From the NCBI GenBank assembly GCA_002412935.1, contig DHWA01000057.1, forward strand, positions 1 to 30,906: DNA of 30,906 nucleotides. Direction: 5' to 3'. The stretch comes from Patescibacteria group bacterium UBA5194 (lineage in GTDB: Bacteria; Patescibacteriota; Gracilibacteria; BD1-5; UBA6164). A model generated the notes under the pieces. The model did not search any database, was not told where the DNA came from, and worked only from the letters and a program-made list of their open reading frames with translations. Below are positions 1-9,191 of this stretch, in pieces. The position numbers and the translations under genes were made by a program. The first letter of the stretch is position 1; every line of letters begins with the position of its first letter.

Positions 1-262
1 ATATTAAAATAATTTTTTGTTTGTTTTTTTCTTTTTTTTCTAAGTGGCAATTGTAAGGTAATACACAAACTTAAATTTAAACTAAATTTGTTATATGTAC
101 ATAAACTATGCAACGATTCAGGGATTTTTAAGGGGATGAAATCCCTTAAATTCTTTTGTTTTACTTTTGGAAGCAAAAGTAAAGAGTATTTTAAAGTAAT
201 AAAATATTAGGTTTTTATTAGTGATTATCAAATATTTTTTGGAATTTGGCTTGACAAAATAA
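1..262. other. Non-coding left edge
   Basis: No convincing gene is seen here on either strand, even with TGA read as glycine. A 25-codon ORF starting at 136 has no recognisable product. The stretch lies downstream of the minus-strand ABC permease that stops at 263. It holds a perfect hairpin (160-183) and a weaker inverted repeat in which GGGATTT (121-127) can pair with AAATCCC. Either could end the ABC operon, but neither is followed by a clear T-run on the minus strand. Confidence 0.5.
160..183. repeat. Perfect 9-bp inverted repeat
   Basis: TTTACTTTT (160-168) and AAAAGTAAA (175-183) are exact reverse complements around the 6-base loop GGAAGC. The element lies about 80 bases downstream of the ABC permease stop. 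It may stabilise or end that transcript; no U-tract follows on the minus strand, so a terminator role is only inferred. Confidence 0.5.
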
Positions 263-1048
263 TTAAACATTCACATTTATCATATTACCACTCTCATATT
301 TTTTTAATCCCCTGTAAAATATAAAAGTTCATAAAGAAAGAAAAAACATACTTCATAAAATAAGTCTTATAAGTCCAAATAGAGTAAAATTAAGAACAAG
401 TTCAAATTGTCCATAAACAGTGAAATACACTGGAATAATAGTCATAAAAACATATTTTAAGATAGTTCAATCAAAAATTCAGGGTGGATAATGACTTGGT
501 CAAAGTATAGATTCAAAAACTCACCTAATGATATTTCTACTACTTCAAATATAAAAAGACAATGAAATAAAGATAAGCATAAAGCCAAGAAATGTGAAAC
601 TTCAAATAATAGACAAAAACACAATTTCAAAAATCATAATTATAGTTAGATTTGGTATCAAAAACATAAGTATAAATGAATACAATATATCTCAAATTGC
701 TGAAATCATCATTGAACTTACAATAAGTTTAATTAAGAGATTTTTTGGTAAAAGCATATAATTATCTAGTCTTCCTTCTTCTATCATCATTCATATTTTT
801 GAATATCAATTGAAAAAAGTATGTAAAATTCAAAATACCATTACCATTATAGAAAGTAAAATAGCAAATTTTCATATATCAAGTCACCCCATTGTTCAAA
901 ATATTCTAAAGAAAAATACCCAAATCAAAAAAAACATAAAATCATTTACAATCATCCCAATAATTTGAATAATAAAACTGACTTTATATTCCATTGCTGA
1001 TAATATATTTAACTTCCAAAAATGTAATATAAGTTTTATAGTTTGCAT
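263..1048 (-). CDS. ABC-2 type permease (COG3694/COG4587-like)
   Basis: The protein has 261 residues and is strongly hydrophobic, with about six membrane segments. It starts MQTIKLILHFWKLNILSAME, typical of the ABC-2 permeases (DUF990 type, COG3694/COG4587) that work as a pair with a COG4586-type ATPase. About a dozen in-frame TGA codons are read as Gly, several in loops such as FGTMGG. It is last in a minus-strand set of ATPase, permease 1, permease 2; 32 bases separate it from permease 1. The substrate of this family is not established, so none is assigned. The start at 1048 is the only ATG that keeps the family N-terminus. Confidence 0.85.
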
Positions 1049-1080
1049 AATATAATTTTAGAATATTAGTTTTTTAATTT

Positions 1081-1872
1081 TTATCATCAATTTATCGTAA
1101 GTTTTTTGCTAGCTTTATCAAAGAGGATAATACAAGAGAGTATAGTAAATATAAGCCAAAATAATTGAATAACCAGATACTTTAAGAAGATATGCAACTC
1201 AAAAGATACAAAAATCAATCAAGATGTATATCAAAAATATGCAAATGGTGAAGCATAAGCTATAGTTTGAAGTAATCAAGGTAAAAATGGAATTGGTAAA
1301 ATATTTCATCAAAAAATCATATCCAATTTTGCATAAATAAATCTAAAAGCCTCTACGTCTTCAGTATAAAAAGCCAAAATAGCTATAAAAGTATAAGAAA
1401 AAAAGACTACTAACATAGATCCAATTAAAAGCAAAAATCATCCGAAAAATCAAGCTAATGTAATTGGAAAACTACCAATCATCAAAAATCAAATTGATAA
1501 ACCAAAAATAAGCCCAAATACTACATTTTGCATAAATACAGGAAAAAATTCTAGAAATTTAAACCAAATATAATTTATAGGATTCAATAAATATACTCAT
1601 ACTTTTCAACTTTTTACATCTTGGCTAATTTCATCTATAATCCTTGGTTTTGATGAAGAAACAATTTGAGTAATTATAACCGCATAAGTTATTTGAGTTA
1701 TATTGTATCAAAAAATCAACTCATTACTTGAATAATTCGAATAAATATATTTGTATAAAGTTATAATTACAATTAATCTCAATATTAAAATAATATTTAA
1801 TCAAACTATATCTCTAATATAAAAAATATAATTTTTGTATGCAGTTAATAATATTGATAATATCTTTTTCAT
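1081..1872 (-). CDS. ABC-2 type permease, first of pair
   Basis: This 263-residue membrane protein begins MKKILSILLTAYKNYIFYIR and has about six hydrophobic segments. An N-terminal amphipathic stretch is followed by a cytosolic loop (SSSKPRIIDEISQDVKSGKV) that resembles the coupling region of DUF990-type ABC-2 permeases. That loop probably contacts the ATPase. It ends in two TGA glycines directly before TAA. The gene starts only 9 bases after the ATPase stop at 1882, so the two are surely co-transcribed. With the second permease at 263-1048 it would form a heterodimeric channel. The substrate is unknown. Confidence 0.85.
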
Positions 1873-1881
1873 AAGCAATTT

Positions 1882-2853
1882 CTAATAAAAAGTCTTAATT
1901 ATATCTTCCATAGTTGGTTCTGTGATATTTATATCTTCAAAAAAATATTTTTTTGATAACAAATCTAGTACCCTAGATAATATAATTTTATCGTTTTTTA
2001 TCTCTAGTTCCAAATAATTTCATTTATTTTCTAATATTTTTACTCATTCTCAAAATTCAAAATTGTCATAAGATTTTTCAAATTTTACTTTTATAATTTT
2101 TGTTTTTATATGATTTTTCTTTAATTCTTTTATATTTCAATCATAGATAACTCTACCATAATTTATGACAATAACTCTATCGCATATTTCTTCTACATCT
2201 CATATATCATGAGAAGTTAAAAAAATAGTTGTGTTTTCTTCTCTATTTATTTTATTGATAATATCCCTCAATTTTTGCTTTGCTATTATATCAAGTCAAA
2301 TTGTAGGTTCATCTAAAAAAAGTACTTTAGGATTATGAATTAAACTAGCAACTACTTCACATCTCATCCTTTGTCCTAGTGACAATTTTCTAACTGGTGT
2401 ATTTAAAAACTCTTTTATTTCAAACTCATTGATTAAGAATTCTATTCTTTTTTCATAATCTTCTTTTTTTATATCAAAGATTTTAGAAAAAAGTAAAAAT
2501 GTATCTTTTGCAGTCAGATGATACCAAAGTCTTGAAGTTTGACCAAAAACTGCTCATATTTGATATACAAGTTTTTTTCTATCATTTGTTGGATCAAGTC
2601 ACAACACACTAAGTTCTCATGATGTTTTCGTTAAAATACCTGTTAACATCTTAATAGTAGTTGATTTTCAGGCTCAATTTGGTCATAAAAAAGCTATTTT
2701 TTCTCAAGCATTTATTTCCAGATTTATTCAATCAACTGCCTTTATTTGTTTATATTCAGGTTTAAAAATTGATTTAAGTCTGTTAATAAATCATGATTTT
2801 TTCACTTCAACTTTGAAAGTTTTTTCGAGATTTTTTATAATTATTTGTGACAT
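1882..2853 (-). CDS. ABC transporter ATP-binding protein (COG4586-like)
   Basis: This 323-residue ATPase energises the two ABC-2 permeases that follow it. Walker A reads FLGPNGAGKSTT, and three of its four glycine positions are TGA, which directly supports UGA=Gly. The Q-loop lies near GAVFGQTSRLW. The signature is LSLGQRMR rather than LSGGQ, as is usual in the COG4586 branch. Walker B is VLFLDEPTIGLD and the switch His is in TSHD. A C-terminal extension of about 90 residues is also typical of this branch. It stops with TAG, one of two TAG stops here. The Fur-like gene ends 43 bases upstream on the same strand, so one operon is likely. Confidence 0.92.
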
Positions 2854-2896
2854 AAAACTATTTTATTAAATCTATATAAGATTATTTATTCCGTTT

Positions 2897-3241
2897 TTAC
2901 TTAAATTTTCCATAAATATCTACATTCATATAATCAACTGTAAAATTATATGGAATTCAAGGAATATTTATATTATCTATATCTAAATCTTTGATATAAC
3001 CAGATTCAGTATCAATAAGATGTATATGATTATCTCCTACTAATTCATAAAGTGCTTTATCTTGTATTCAAATAATTTTTGTCAAAACTCATAGTTTTGT
3101 CATTTCCTCAACATTTCTATAAACAGTCGATCTCCCCACTTTTGGATATGTTTTTTTTAATTTTTCAAAAATATAATCAACTGTAAGATGATTATTTTTA
3201 CAAATTTCTTTTATATCTAATAAATAAGCATGTGTTTTCAT
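2897..3241 (-). CDS. Fur/PerR-family transcription regulator
   Basis: This 114-residue protein has the Fur layout: an N-terminal winged helix with the recognition segment GRSTVYRNVEEM (about residues 37-48), then a dimer domain with the metal-site stretch NHIHLID (near residue 73). The CxxC pair that normally follows (HLICTKCG in Fur) is replaced by IDTESG, so the structural zinc site is absent. The protein is short for the family. The start at 3241 is preferred over an in-frame ATG at 3271 because AAGG lies five bases before it. A Fur/PerR-like box at 3307-3321 suggests autoregulation. It precedes the ABC operon on the same strand and may control it in response to a metal or peroxide. Confidence 0.82.
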
Positions 3242-3306
3242 AAATACCTTTTTAAAAATAATATTAATCATATAATAAATAAAAAGTGTTTAAAATCAAA
3301 TTAAAA

Positions 3307-3321
3307 TGAGAATAATTATTA
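3307..3321. promoter_or_regulatory. Fur/PerR-type box
   Basis: TGAGAATAATTATTA matches the 7-1-7 consensus TGATAATNATTATCA at 13 of 15 positions. It lies 66 bases upstream of the Fur-family start codon, the expected place for an autoregulatory operator. The background is very AT-rich, so chance matches are more likely than usual. Confidence 0.5.
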
Positions 3322-3393
3322 TTTAATATTTATATTTAGCATAAAATAAGTATTTCTCTATTATAGGAATAATTCTTATTTTAAAACTAAACA

Positions 3394-3445
3394 AACAAGA
3401 ATAACAAAAAAAGAGTTTTAAAACTCTTTTTTTGTTATTCTTGTT
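3394..3445 (-). terminator. 52-bp perfect palindrome, terminator of the Dsb-like gene
   Basis: AACAAGAATAAC-A7-GAGTTTT (3394-3419) is followed at once by its exact reverse complement (3420-3445), giving 26-bp arms. It begins six bases past the stop of the minus-strand thioredoxin-fold gene. The stem itself carries A7/T7 runs, so it can serve as an intrinsic terminator. Confidence 0.8.
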
Positions 3446-3450
3446 ATTAA

Positions 3451-4632
3451 TTATTTTAACAAACTATCAATCACCTTTTTAAATTGATCAAATGGATAAG
3501 CCCCTGAGATAACTTCATATTCTCAAGTTTCATTGTTAATTAATATACTTGCAGGAGTTCAACTAATACCAAAAGTAGAAGTTCCTAATGATTGTTGTTC
3601 TAATATTCTTTTGTCATACTTTCAGTCTGATATACAATTTACAAGCTTATCATTATCTGCTCATAAATTCAATGCCTCTTGAGTTAAATAAACTTCATCT
3701 GAATTTTCATCTTTATATGCTTTTTCTAATAAAGAATAAAAAGCATCACTTCATTTTTGTTCTGCAAGACATTCTATAACTCTAGCTGCTGGCATTGCAT
3801 TTTTATGAAATTCTAAAGGAAAATGATTAAAATATTTATTAACTTTATTTCCATAAATTTCTTCTATTTTTGTTAGTACATCAGAATTATGTAATTTAGC
3901 ACAGAAAGGACACTCAAGATCACTATACTCTATCCAAGATATTTTAGCATCTTTATCTCATTTTAAATAAGTATTTGCTTTAATTTGATTTAAGATTTCT
4001 TTATCTAAAACTAAAAATCACTTATCACTTCTAGTAATAAACGGATTAAAGTTTGATCATACTTCTAAAGTAAATTGTTTATCTTTTAATTCTTTTAAAT
4101 AAGGTTGCATTTGTCATTCATCATTTATATTATTTGTAGATAAAATAATTGCAGGAAGTTTTGTTATCTCATTTTGCTTTAAATAATCAGAAATTCCAGT
4201 ATCACTAAAATCTTTTTCTACATAGCCAAAATCTTGTAAAAATGGGACTAATTTTAATTGATTTACTATTTCTGTAGTCATACAATTTGTACATCTCTTA
4301 TCATCTATAATTGTTACAACTAAAGTTTTCTTTAATTCTCTTTTAGTCAACTCTTCATTAATTATATTATTTAATGCTATAAGTTTTCATAATAACACTT
4401 CTTTATTAGTATCACTTTTTTTCTCGTCTTTTTCAGTACTATTTATCAATGTTTCGATTTGCTTATTAAGTTTTTTTAATTTAGTAGTACTTATTTTTGT
4501 TAAATTTATTTTTTGTTTAAATTGTTTTTCATATTTTGCAGAGTTATTTGACACATTCATTATTGAATAAGCATTTACATTCAAAGAAAATAAGTAAGAA
4601 ATAGCTAGCATCAGAGCAAATAGTTTTTTCAT
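3451..4632 (-). CDS. Secreted DsbA-family protein with two thioredoxin folds
   Basis: This 393-residue protein probably acts in thiol-disulfide exchange outside the cytoplasmic membrane. It starts with a signal peptide (MKKLFALMLAISYLFSLNVNA). A Lys-rich linker leads to a first thioredoxin-like domain with C114-T-N-C117 and a cis-Pro candidate in TKLPAI. A DsbA-like domain follows with C241-P-F-C244 in a YSDLECPFCAKLH context, and its cis-Pro region is near GISGTPASIL. CPFC is a common motif in DsbA/DsbG-like and BdbD proteins. TGA encodes Gly at the 81/82 junction and in the DsbA domain. It is transcribed alone, between its own palindromic terminator and a divergent promoter region. A redox relay between the two CxxC sites is inferred. 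Confidence 0.88.
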
Positions 4633-4709
4633 ATATTTATTTTTAATAATTAAGTTTATTTATTATATTTATTTATCTTTTAAAGATTAAATATTTTTTT
4701 ATTTTTCTA

Positions 4710-4737
4710 TTGACTTTTAATATATTGTATTTATAAT
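4710..4737 (+). promoter_or_regulatory. Sigma70-type promoter of the PPK2-like gene
   Basis: TTGACT (4710-4715), a 16-base spacer and TATAAT (4732-4737) are a near-consensus promoter 30 bases before the ATG at 4768. No Shine-Dalgarno sequence follows. Confidence 0.75.
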
Positions 4738-4767
4738 GCACTTTATATTAATTAATATTTTTAACAT

Positions 4768-5640
4768 ATGCTAAGCAGTATAAGAACAGACATCACAAAT
4801 AAACAATATAATAAAGCTTGATACGATATGAAGAATTCTCAAACAGATATTCCAGATTGAAAAATTGAAGAATATAAGATGACTGAAACTGATATATTAA
4901 TTTATGAATTCAAAAAATTAATAATTCATACTGCTCTTGAGAGAGAATCAAGAAATTTATGAATTGATTGATTTGATACTTCATGTAAAACTAAAAATTC
5001 TGAAAAAATTACTAGTGCAAGTACTGTTTATGATAATAACATAGTTTCTAGAGAATCATTAAGTGTTCCAACTAAAAATGAAATAAGAATGACGATAACA
5101 AAATTATATGAAAAATATTTTCCTTGAGAATGAAAAACTGTTGTTTTTGATAGAACCTGGAACAATAGAGCTCTAGTTCAGAATATATATAGATATTGTT
5201 CTGAATGACAATACAAAAACTTTATGAAAAGACTAGAATCTGAATTAGATAGATTTTCTAAAAAATGATATAAACTACAAAATTTTTTCTTTTTTATATC
5301 AAAAGAGGTTCAAGAAGAAAGATTAAATAAAAGAAAATGAGATCCTCTAAGGATGCACCGTTTTTCAGAATCTGATGGAAAAGCATTAGAAAAATACGAT
5401 CAAATAAAAAGAGAGATATGAAGATTAGCAAAAATATACGATAAAGCTTGAATCCCTTTTACTCTTATTAATACTGAAAATGAAGAATTATGACTTATAA
5501 ATTTACTAAAAGCAATATTATATGATTTAGATTATAGAAAAAAATCAAAAGAAATCGATTTTACTCCTGATAAAAATATAGTTATTGCTTGAGTTGATGA
5601 AATACTTAAATACACAAGACAAACAAATAAACCAGCTTAA
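4768..5640 (+). CDS. PPK2-like polyphosphate kinase homologue with altered P-loop
   Basis: The 290-residue protein matches the PPK2 family, which moves phosphate between polyphosphate and nucleotides. The Walker B-type motif is FDRTWNNR (D128; family FDRSWYNR). The lid motif is RKGDPLRMHRFSESD (D192; family DPLKxWKLSPxD). Downstream helices (YDQIKREIGRLAKIYDKAGI) also fit. The P-loop, normally GxDxAGKG, reads GFDTSCKT (K74): the Asp, Lys and Thr remain but the Gly before Lys is Cys. TGA serves as Gly at several motif positions. The first 50 residues are not recognisable. It has its own strong promoter and shares a terminator with the convergent histidine kinase. It may be an active divergent kinase or a PPK2-derived protein with another role. 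Confidence 0.75.
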
Positions 5641-5656
5641 GCTGGTTTATTTGTTT
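5621..5656. terminator. Shared bidirectional palindromic terminator
   Basis: AAACAAATAAACCAGCTT (5621-5638) is followed directly by its exact reverse complement (5639-5656). The TAA of the PPK2-like gene (5638-5640) lies in its centre, and the histidine-kinase stop (5656-5658) touches its right end. The convergent genes are only 15 bases apart, so one hairpin appears to end both transcripts. Confidence 0.8.
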
Positions 5657-6921
5657 TAACTAAACTTCACCTTCACCTTTGTCCCATCTCAATCTTCACT
5701 TTCAAATTTTATTTTCCATTTATACAAATCTGATATTTTCTTTACAAGTGATAAGCCTATCCCAAATCATTCAGTATTTCTTGATTTATCTCACTTAAAA
5801 AATCTATCAAAAATCTTTGGTAGATCTGATTTTTCTATTCAAATTCAAGAATCTCTAATCGTAAGCTCTCCTGATTTATAAAAAATATCTATTTTTCAAT
5901 CTTGTTTATTGTACTTTATAGCATTTCAAATCAAGTTTGATAAAAATATATACAAATAATCTCTGTTAGCTTTTACAATTGTACTTTTTGTGATAGTTAT
6001 TTTTGTTTCTATATTTTTTTCCAGTAATTTACTATTAAAATCCTTGATTATTTCATTTATCAAATCTAATAAATTTATACTTTCTGAAATCTTTCTAGAA
6101 TCTATATCTGTTAAATTTATAAGTGAATCAATCAATGAATTTAATCTTATAACTTCTTTTTTCAGCTCCATAGTCATTTCTTTATCATATTTTTTCGTAT
6201 CATTTATAAGCTGTATATTTGAATGAATTACTGAAAGTGGAGTTTTTAATTCATGTCATACATTGTGAATAAAATCCTTCATATCCTTTATATTTGCTTC
6301 TACTGGCTTCAAAGTCTTGTCCACAAAATTGTATCAAACTATATATAAAAGTATAGAAAATAAGAAACTAATAAACACAAATCCTAGTAAATCTTCTAGA
6401 TAATCTCCAAAACAGTACCTCATTTTTTTAAATAATATAAGAGTATTTTTTGATTTTTCTATATTTATCTTTTTTATTAAAAATTCTCAATCTTTAGTTA
6501 TTTCAAAGTATATGTCTTGACTAAATATTTTTGAAACTATATCATTTGAAATTTCATCTTTTATATCACTATTTATTATATTTTTATTACTATCAACAAG
6601 TATAAAATTTATAAAATTTTGAGGTATAAATCATTTTTTTTCTATTATTTCTTCCATTTCTAAAATAGGGGCTCATATATTTACTCATTTTCTAAATATA
6701 TTTTTTCTAATCTGATTAAATCAAATCATAAAGGTATTTTTATCAAAATCATCATTTTCAATAAATTCTATAAAATCATTAAAATCATTTTTTTCAAATT
6801 GGTATTCTTTATAAAATTTTCAAGTAAAATACACAAATCCCAAAAATAGCACAAGACAAAAAACTATTACAGAAAATATAATAGTAAGTCTTTTTTTTGT
6901 TTGTTTTAAGTTATCAGTCAT
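5656..6921 (-). CDS. Membrane sensor histidine kinase
   Basis: This 421-residue kinase phosphorylates the response regulator encoded just upstream. It has a membrane segment near residues 14-35, an extracytoplasmic sensor of about 135 residues and a second membrane segment near 175-200. A HisKA domain follows with H223 in FIHNVGHELKTPLS. The HATPase domain has an N box (LSNLIGNAIKYN), G1 (DSGIGIEK), F box (FDRFFKGDKSRN) and G2 (EGFGIGLSLV). Fifteen of 22 glycines are TGA, including ones in the G boxes. No HAMP domain is obvious. Nineteen bases separate it from the regulator gene, so the two form an operon. The sensor matches no ligand domain I know. Confidence 0.93.
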
Positions 6922-6940
6922 AAAAATAAGGATTAATTTT

Positions 6941-7603
6941 TTATTTTATCAAAAATCAAAATCATTTTTTTGTTTCTATTAGTTCCTTCCCTAGTTTTTT
7001 TCTTAGGTATCCTATATATACATCTATTGTTTTACTAAACATGAAATCAACTTGAAATTCTCACCAAACTTTTTCGTAGATTTCATTTCTCGATAAAGCA
7101 ACTCATCTGTTTTGTGCTAAGTACTTAAACAAATCATATTCAAGTTTTGATAATTGTACAATTTCTCAATTTTTTGTAACTTCAAGTTTTTGTAAATCAA
7201 GTTCTATATCATCTATTTTTATCAGAGTATTGCTACTATTTTTCATTTTCCTTCTTAAAATAGCATTCATTCTAGCTAAAAGTTCATCATATTCAAATGG
7301 TTTTACAAGATAATCATCAGCTCAGGTATTTAATCACTCAATTATATCTTCTTTTGTTCATCTAGAAGTAAGCATAATTATAGAAACATCTTTTTCTCTT
7401 TCTCTTATTTGTTTACATATCTCAAGTCAGTTTATTCAAGGTAAATTTATATCCAAAATCACTATATCATAATATTTTGATATAGCTTTTCTAAGTCAAT
7501 CATCTCAAGCCATTGCTGCTTCAGCAAATATATCCCTAGAAATCAAGTATCTAACTAGATTTCTTGATAGTATCTCGTTGTCTTCTATTACTAAAACTCT
7601 CAT
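6941..7603 (-). CDS. OmpR/PhoB-family response regulator
   Basis: This 220-residue regulator has an N-terminal receiver domain with the acidic pair ED near residues 8-9, phospho-acceptor D51 in VILDINLPG, a Thr/Ser switch in IMLTSRG and Lys in LVKPFEYDEL. The C-terminal winged helix is of OmpR type (LSKLEYDLFKYLAQN, then SKTIDVYIGYLRKKLG). Twelve of 14 glycines are TGA. It is the first gene of an operon with the histidine kinase. A phased direct repeat, CTTAAT-N5-CTTAAT on its own strand (7726-7742), lies about 123 bases before the start codon. That is the usual operator shape for this family (PmrA-like) and suggests autoregulation. Confidence 0.94.
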
Positions 7604-7632
7604 AATAAAATAATTAGAAATTATACTCCCTT

Positions 7633-7677
7633 GTCATTCCTGCGATTTTTCCCGTCATTCCTGCGAAGGCAGGAATC
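7633..7677. repeat. REP-like palindromic repeat, one half copy and one full copy
   Basis: GTCATTCCTGCGA occurs at 7633-7645 and again at 7654-7666. The second copy continues into a hairpin: ATTCCTGC (7657-7664), loop GAAG, GCAGGAAT (7669-7676). Similar GTCATTCC...GGAATC hairpins are scattered in many bacterial genomes. A relative with a different but still complementary stem lies at 18178-18201. The element sits in the leader of the response-regulator gene. Confidence 0.75.
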
Positions 7678-7693
7678 TATTAAAAGTTACTTA

Positions 7694-7711
7694 TCTTTAT
7701 CTTTATCTTTA
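7694..7711. repeat. Short tandem repeat (TCTTTA)x3
   Basis: Three exact TCTTTA units lie in the intergenic region upstream of the response regulator. Slippage could change the spacing between the direct-repeat operator (7726-7742) and the regulator gene. Confidence 0.6.
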
Positions 7712-7725
7712 TTTTAATTATATTG

Positions 7726-7742
7726 ATTAAGAGGTAATTAAG
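7726..7742 (-). promoter_or_regulatory. Direct-repeat operator, CTTAAT-N5-CTTAAT
   Basis: On the plus strand ATTAAG (7726-7731) and ATTAAG (7737-7742) are separated by AGGTA, giving 11-bp periodicity. This is the PmrA-type operator layout for OmpR-family dimers. It lies between the divergent response-regulator gene and the membrane protein gene at 7844, so it could act on either. Two more copies occur at 14029-14060 and 18740-18756. Confidence 0.55.
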
Positions 7743-7754
7743 AAATATTTTTAT

Positions 7755-7769
7755 TGATAATTATTAATA
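7755..7769. promoter_or_regulatory. Possible second Fur/PerR-type box
   Basis: TGATAATTATTAATA matches TGATAATNATTATCA at 13 of 15 positions, with a perfect left half. It lies 75 bases before the gene at 7844. In so AT-rich a spacer it could be chance. Confidence 0.3.
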
Positions 7770-7843
7770 ATGATTATAATGAAAAATAATTAGTTTTTAT
7801 TAGATTTATTTTGTATTTTATTTTTAAATTAAATAACATAAAT

Positions 7844-8230
7844 ATGCTTAACATTTTTTATTTTATTTTTATAATCATGTTATCTCCTTTTATATTTTTT
7901 ACGATAGCTATAATTACTATTTCAAAAATAAAATTAATCTATAGGTCACCAATAATTTTTGGTTTAGCAACCAGTGGATTTATGGCTTTATATCTAATAC
8001 CAATGACAATGGGGATTGGAGAATTACATACCCCATACACATTTTTTGGAATTATACTTAATATTCCTACCTTTATATTAACATGATTTTTAGTACCTGA
8101 TACTCCTGATAATGTAGATACCTGGACTTTTACTTTTTTCATTTCATCAGCTATTGCATGGTTCTTTTATGGTTGGCTTATTAAGACATTAAGTAATCAA
8201 TATTCAAAAAATACAACTGATAACAAGTAA
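7844..8230 (+). CDS. Small membrane protein of unknown function
   Basis: I do not recognise this 128-residue protein. It is very hydrophobic with about four membrane segments (residues 2-24, 35-55, 65-85, 95-115) and a polar tail (SNQYSKNTTDNK). ATG 7844 is preferred over an in-frame TTG at 7811. Only one of its seven glycines is TGA, unlike most genes in the window. It is the first of three same-strand genes with that bias. It lies 56 bases before the EamA transporter gene, so it may be a partner or simply co-transferred. Confidence 0.75.
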
Positions 8231-8286
8231 TATAATACCGCGAGAAATTATAAATCTAAATTTTTTATCTTTTTTTTAAAAATTAA

Positions 8287-9138
8287 ATGATTCCATTATT
8301 AAGTTACCTATTCTATTTTATTGCTGGCTCAGCTTCGCCTATTCAAAGAAGACGGTTATCTACTAGAAAAAACATTGAAAACAAATGACAAATAAGTTTA
8401 GCTTTCCATGTTATGCTGATTGTTACAACCTTAAGTTTATTTTTGCCACTTTTTGAACCTTTTTATATTCAAGGTAATGTTTTTTATTTAATTATTTTAG
8501 CCTTATCTTGTGGTATTTCTGGGGCAATTTACCTTATCTCCTATTTTATTGCACAAAAACATGTTGAAGCTGGAATTAGCACTCTAGTAAATAATATCTA
8601 TACTCCAATAACAATAGTACTTGCAACATTATTTTTAAATGAGAAATTAACAACTATACAAATACTCTGAACATTTTTTCTACTTATTGGAATGGTAATT
8701 GTATCAAAACAACACAGAATAGGAAGATTTAAATTTGATAAATATTTTATGTTAATGGTTTTATCAGGTATAGCACTTGGTATTATGCTAACTGCTGAAA
8801 GAACTCTTCAAAAGATGACTTGATTTACAGCTGGTGCAATGATGAGTTGGTGATCACAATGTCTATTTCTTTGAATTGCAACACTTATAACTCATAATAA
8901 AAATCAATACTCAAAAAAAGATATAGCAATTACTTGAGTCTTGAGATTTCTACAATCTCTATCTTGGGTTATACTTATTTTCGTTGTTGGGAATTTGAGT
9001 CTAGTATCAGCAATTACCACATTCAAGATTGTTGTGGTATTTATTGCTGGGGCTTTATTTTTAAACGAACGAGAAGATTTACCAAGAAAAATTATTGGTA
9101 GTCTTGTTGCTTTAGTTGGGTTATTATTAATGAAATAA
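8287..9138 (+). CDS. EamA-type drug/metabolite transporter (DMT superfamily)
   Basis: This 283-residue integral membrane protein has about ten hydrophobic segments in two halves, as in DMT exporters. Each half ends with the EamA hallmark: FLNEKLTTIQILGTFFLLIG near residue 118 and FLNEREDLPRKIIGSLVALV near residue 258. Substrates in this family range from amino acids to nucleotide sugars, so none is assigned. Six of 20 glycines are TGA, well below the level in the neighbouring kinase and regulator genes. No Shine-Dalgarno sequence is evident. The patatin-like gene starts 53 bases downstream, probably in the same transcript. Confidence 0.88.
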
Positions 9139-9191
9139 AAACTATGATCTAATTATTGAGATAACATTGAAAATCCCTAAATAATATTTAT

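Noticed and set aside
136..210. 25-codon plus-strand ORF at the left edge
   Set aside because: It overlaps two hairpins, has no ribosome-binding site and matches no family.
241..290. TTGACA at 251-256 on the plus strand as a promoter
   Set aside because: It is on the wrong strand for any gene nearby, has no good -10, and overlaps the end of the permease region.
7690..7715. CRISPR-like or other repeat array
   Set aside because: Only three 6-base units without spacers; a simple sequence repeat.
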